Below are positions 62,501 through 64,000 of a stretch of 64,000 bases of DNA, piece after piece. Source of the stretch: Strongylocentrotus purpuratus (taxonomy: Eukaryota; Echinodermata; Echinoidea; Camarodonta; Strongylocentrotidae). Where the stretch lies: the NCBI RefSeq assembly GCF_000002235.5, contig NW_022145609.1:29287153-29351152 (forward strand). The letters are read 5' to 3'. How positions within the stretch are numbered: position 1 is the first letter of the stretch; each line of letters begins with the position of its first letter. A program made the translations under genes and the position numbers. Below the pieces are notes generated by a model. It ran no database searches. It had not been told where the DNA came from and worked only from the letters and a program-made list of their open reading frames with translations.

Positions 62501-64000
62501 ACATACACACACATTTCCCACAGGAAACACAGATCTGAAAGGTGGTAAAGCCACAGCCTGTCCTTGGCTTCCCATGAATGATACTCGTACACAAGTGGCT
62601 GTGAAGGTCCCACATATTAATATTAGACAAATTAATTAATAACAGGGCTTAACATAATAGTCTGGTACTTACAGACCCCAATTTCACCCTCAACCCCCTC
62701 AGAATGTGAAAATGTAAACAAGGTCTTGGTGCGTGCAGACCTCTGATATTGATCCAGGCACCTCTAAGGGGAAAAGGTTAGAGATAAAGCAGCTCATGCT
62801 TTAATAGCAATAAACCTCACAAACACAAACAACTCATTACCACCCAATGCACTTGATTACAGGTGTATGTTGTTAAAAAGTAATTAGCACTTGCCACTTA
62901 GTCATTATTAAATTTTGAAACATGGTGTTTGGAGACTATACAATCTATACAGCTGTTACATGAATGATGATTTGTAATGCCTCGCTCTCATCATGAATGC
63001 ATGTGGTTTGTGTACAGTACATACATGTAGTATTAGTTGAGTTGATTGTCCTATTAATCTTTATCCTTAGCTAAGTGATGAGTCACTGTGGAGATTAGCT
63101 TAATCCAGAAAGCCTTATGTTGCTGTCCTTGATGATTGGAAAGTCCTCTGCATAGCAGCCGATGGAGTAGGATCAGAGCCAATGAAATAATGATCAAGAT
63201 ATATGGATTACAGAAAATTATTGAAAATGGAAGTGTGACATAACAAACATGTTGACTCCACACCTGTTTATGCTTTTGTGTTGAAAGGGGGTAAAGTAAT
63301 AATGCCATTGTACTTTAATACAGTACAGTGTATATCTACATGTATGTATTGTACATATTCACATATTTACAGCTTCAGTAAAGTCAGGTCTATAATAGAA
63401 CTGTAATGTCTGTAATACATGTTAATGTTGCAACTATATGTACATAGCATGTGCACAGGTTTAAGATAGTGATGGTAGTGGAAATTAGCGGTATCAATAT
63501 GTATCATATTTTTAGAAATAATTATAATGTTGTTGTATAACATCAGCTATGAACCAATTATTTGATTAGGATTCATAATGCAATTGTATCAAAGAGAATG
63601 TCTTGTGGTAATAGTGCAGTCAAATATATACTCATATTACTCACACTACAAAGATTCTTTGTACATATACTGTACATGTACATTGAAACCTGTCTTTAAA
63701 GACCACCAAGGGAGACAAGAAAAGTTGTCTTTATAGGCAGGTGGTCTTTATGTACAGGTTCCTTTTGTACATGTTTCAATGAGAAACCATTTTCAAGGAA
63801 ACAAATATGTGGTCTTTGTAGACAGGTGGTCACTAAAGTGGGTTTGACTGTATAAATATAGAATGATTTTGTTATCTATATTTCCTCCATCAGGTGATAC
63901 AAGTGTATGCTCGATAGAGACCCCTTCCAACTCTCCATCGGTCCCTGATATAACAGACGACAAACCCACAGTAAACACCCCTTTACATAGCAGGATTGGC
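56517..64000 (+). CDS. Secreted or type I membrane receptor-like protein, 5' part (runs off the window)
   Basis: Exons 56517-56583, 57768-58043, 59355-59420, 61288-61542, optionally 62524-62544, and 63894 to the window end join in frame, all in phase 1. The product starts with a 22-residue hydrophobic signal peptide. It continues with two homologous 80-90-residue domains: C...TVRWAV...CELIC...VWTIRTTC on exon 2 and C...SVRWQP...CVLHQE...SVWVTC on exon 4. Spacing of Cys, RW and W-x-(I/T)-x-x-C resembles FN3-like beta-sandwich domains of cytokine-type receptors. That fold and class are inference. Short linker exons start D-N-V, G-N-T and G-D-T. No transmembrane segment is reached. Symmetric phase-1 exons suit domain shuffling and cassette splicing. 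Not identified further. Confidence 0.75.
57181..57699. mobile_element. hAT-like MITE (AGGGCTGCG ends), intron 1 of the receptor-like gene
   Basis: The left AGGGCTGCGCGTAGTCGTAT and GCTCGAGTAC match the reverse complement of the right GTACTCGAGCATTCGACTACTCCTCGCAGCCCT. Inner blocks GAATATTCGGCCGCAAAAAA and CCCGGT also pair with TTTTTTGCGGCCGAATGTTC. A minus-strand frame of 155 codons across it includes poly-Lys from the T run and is not called. No clear 8-bp duplication. Confidence 0.75.
57768..58043 (+). CDS. Receptor-like exon 2: first Cys/Trp domain
   Basis: Acceptor TCATTTAG, donor GATACAG|gtacgt, 276 bases, phase 1 on both sides. Reads DSIGTHICTDFNKLTNTTTV, then RWAVSSTTPLNISHCELICS, and VWTIRTTCTTS near the end. 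Includes possible N-glycosylation sites (NTT, NIS). Confidence 0.85.
58044..59145. other. Intron 2 of the receptor-like gene
   Basis: AT-rich, no repeat partner in the window, no further exon recognised. Confidence 0.5.
59146..59263. repeat. 22-bp minisatellite (ATTTTATTTCAAGTTATTTTTC)n
   Basis: About five tandem units with one or two differences each, ending about 90 bases before exon 3. Confidence 0.88.
59355..59420 (+). CDS. Receptor-like exon 3: linker
   Basis: Acceptor TTACACAG, donor GATACAG|gtaata, 66 bases, phase 1 on both sides. Reads NVSSMHICSDSGLGRMSPDD T. The same DT(G/D) codon split ends exons 2 and 3. Confidence 0.75.
59777..60010. repeat. T-rich degenerate tract with CCCGATTTT/CCCAATTTT words
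   Basis: T17 near 59,786-59,802, then repeated (T/C)CCC(G/A)ATTTT words and further T runs (59,966). Simple degenerate sequence. Confidence 0.7.
60138..60472. mobile_element. MITE family F (GTGTTTCATAAAGCTGTTCG ends)
   Basis: About 50-bp inverted ends: GGGGTGTTTCATAAAGCTGT, then TCGTAAAGTTATGC at the left; GCGTAACTTTACGAACAGCTTTATGAAACACTCC at the right. Inner TCACGAATGAC repeats. No coding frame. Confidence 0.85.
60619..60790 (+). mobile_element. tRNA-derived SINE, copy 2, 5' piece
   Basis: Shares AGACCAGTGGTCTCG, GGTAAGGCATTAATCCTCAT, TCGGAGAGGACTTAAA and CCTGGTTGCTTCC with the SINE at 12,562. Its tRNA-like head is shortened. The 3' end continues at 61,128 after an insertion. Confidence 0.8.
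60791..61127 (+). mobile_element. LINE 3' end with (TGAAC)n tail inserted in the SINE
   Basis: The stretch ends AAATAAATAAATGAATATG and then CTGAACTGAACTGAAC, a 3' UTR-like end with a pentamer tail. The sequence on each side is the SINE, joined at TTATAAGCGT and TGCTTTCTTAGCAGTCAGG. Confidence 0.7.
61128..61175 (+). mobile_element. tRNA-derived SINE, copy 2, 3' piece
   Basis: TGCTTTCTTAGCAGTCAGGT and AAAATATTCATC match 12,730-12,765 of SINE copy 1. Confidence 0.75.
61288..61542 (+). CDS. Receptor-like exon 4: second Cys/Trp domain
   Basis: Acceptor TTTTACAG, donor GAAAAG|gtaaat, 255 bases, phase 1 on both sides. Reads INVCIWRPELMVDYASVRWQ, then FRYTSTKCVLHQE and LSVWVTCLSPQG. Homologous in layout to exon 2. 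Confidence 0.85.
61560..61715 (+). repeat. Dispersed repeat, partner of 6,950-7,140
   Basis: Matches 6,950-7,140 in reverse. Starts with TATTTGGCGCTTTTGGGC; contains CTCTCCTCCCTGTATAACTG, ACACCGGGGTTTCCCCTAC. Confidence 0.65.
61877..62051. mobile_element. Tc1/mariner-like MITE family B copy
   Basis: Ends TACAGTCAAACCTG and GGTTTCACTGTA. Body with CTACAAAGACCACATTTCTTG, GAAACATG and CTGTACATAAAGACTACCTG. The TA flanks and CAGT ends are typical of Tc1/mariner derivatives. Confidence 0.7.
62087..62097. repeat. C homopolymer
   Basis: About 11 C in a row between two MITEs. Confidence 0.75.
62150..62455. mobile_element. Inverted-repeat element (AGCAGAAAAATGAGAGAAAC)
   Basis: AGCAGAAAAATGAGAGAAAC (62,161) is complementary to GTTTCTCTCATTTTTCTGCT (62,412). 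The inner pair is AAGTTATGAATTTTGGAAGA with TCTTCCAAAATTCATAACTT. It ends with AAGGGTGGACTTTCCCTTTAA. Confidence 0.7.
62524..62544 (+). CDS. Possible 21-base microexon of the receptor-like gene
   Basis: Acceptor TTCCCACAG and donor GGTG|gtaaag enclose 21 bases, phase 1 on both sides, adding GNTDLKG. If the donor is skipped, the frame runs on to TAA at 62,637-62,639 and would end a soluble form. Exons 4 and 6 also join in frame without it. Confidence 0.4.
62640..63681. other. Intron between exons 5 and 6 of the receptor-like gene
   Basis: AT-rich with scattered TACATGTA words; no exon recognised. Confidence 0.5.
63682..63852. mobile_element. Tc1/mariner-like MITE family B, full-looking copy
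   Basis: Starts near GAAACCTGTCTTTAAAGACC and ends GGGTTTGACTGTATA. Contains AGGCAGGTGGTCTTTATGTACAGG and TACATGTTTCAATGAGAAACC, shared with the 21,045 copy. It ends about 40 bases before exon 6. Confidence 0.7.
63894..64000 (+). CDS. Receptor-like exon 6 (cut by the window end)
   Basis: Acceptor CTCCATCAG, phase 1 in. Reads GDTSVCSIETPSNSPSVPDI, then TDDKPTVNTPLHSRIG, still open at the window edge. Ser/Thr/Pro-rich, stalk-like. No domain recognised. Confidence 0.7.

Overview
The window looks like AT-rich, intron-rich, repeat-dense nuclear DNA of a marine invertebrate deuterostome, most likely a sea-urchin-like echinoderm. The basis is a deuterostome-like ZYG11 gene, tRNA-derived SINEs, many short palindromic transposons, an L1-type LINE and abundant TACATG repeats. 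The species call is inference.

Layout. (1) 1-8.1 kb: no gene seen; short inverted-repeat elements (506-670 and three copies of one family at 3.1-5.0 kb) and simple repeats. (2) 8.5-31.8 kb, minus strand: a complete ZYG11B-like gene. Twelve coding exons with matching splice phases give 756 codons plus stop; a noncoding first exon is inferred at 31.57-31.74 kb. Its introns hold MITEs, a SINE, a tandem-repeat element, a 1.6-kb foldback and LINE scraps. Three coding exons (4, 7 and 11) have local tandem duplications at a splice junction. (3) 31.8-35.9 kb: intergenic repeats, including a GGGGCAC minisatellite. (4) 35,893-54,464, minus strand: a broken Ty3/Gypsy fossil with 2.95-kb LTRs (TGTGACG...CGTCACA), a tRNA-Leu primer site, a polypurine tract and an ATAC target duplication. 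Its 3' LTR was later split by a 9.65-kb L1-type LINE with both ORFs open. That LINE carries 4.46 kb between ORF1 and ORF2, including four direct repeats of about 605-625 bp. (5) 54.5-55.6 kb: a decayed jockey/CR1-like LINE fragment between diverged direct repeats. (6) 56.5-64.0 kb, plus strand: the 5' part of a secreted or type I membrane receptor-like gene. It has a signal peptide and two homologous Cys/Trp domains, each on one phase-1 exon, and runs off the window.

The two host genes point in opposite directions, away from the retroelement cluster between them. The ZYG11B-like protein should be the substrate receptor of a Cullin-2 ubiquitin ligase that reads N-terminal glycine degrons; the residues lining that pocket in human ZYG11B are conserved here. 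The plus-strand gene is not named. The least ordinary structures are the LINE with a monomer array between its ORFs and the LTR that carries extra copies of its own end plus primer-binding site.
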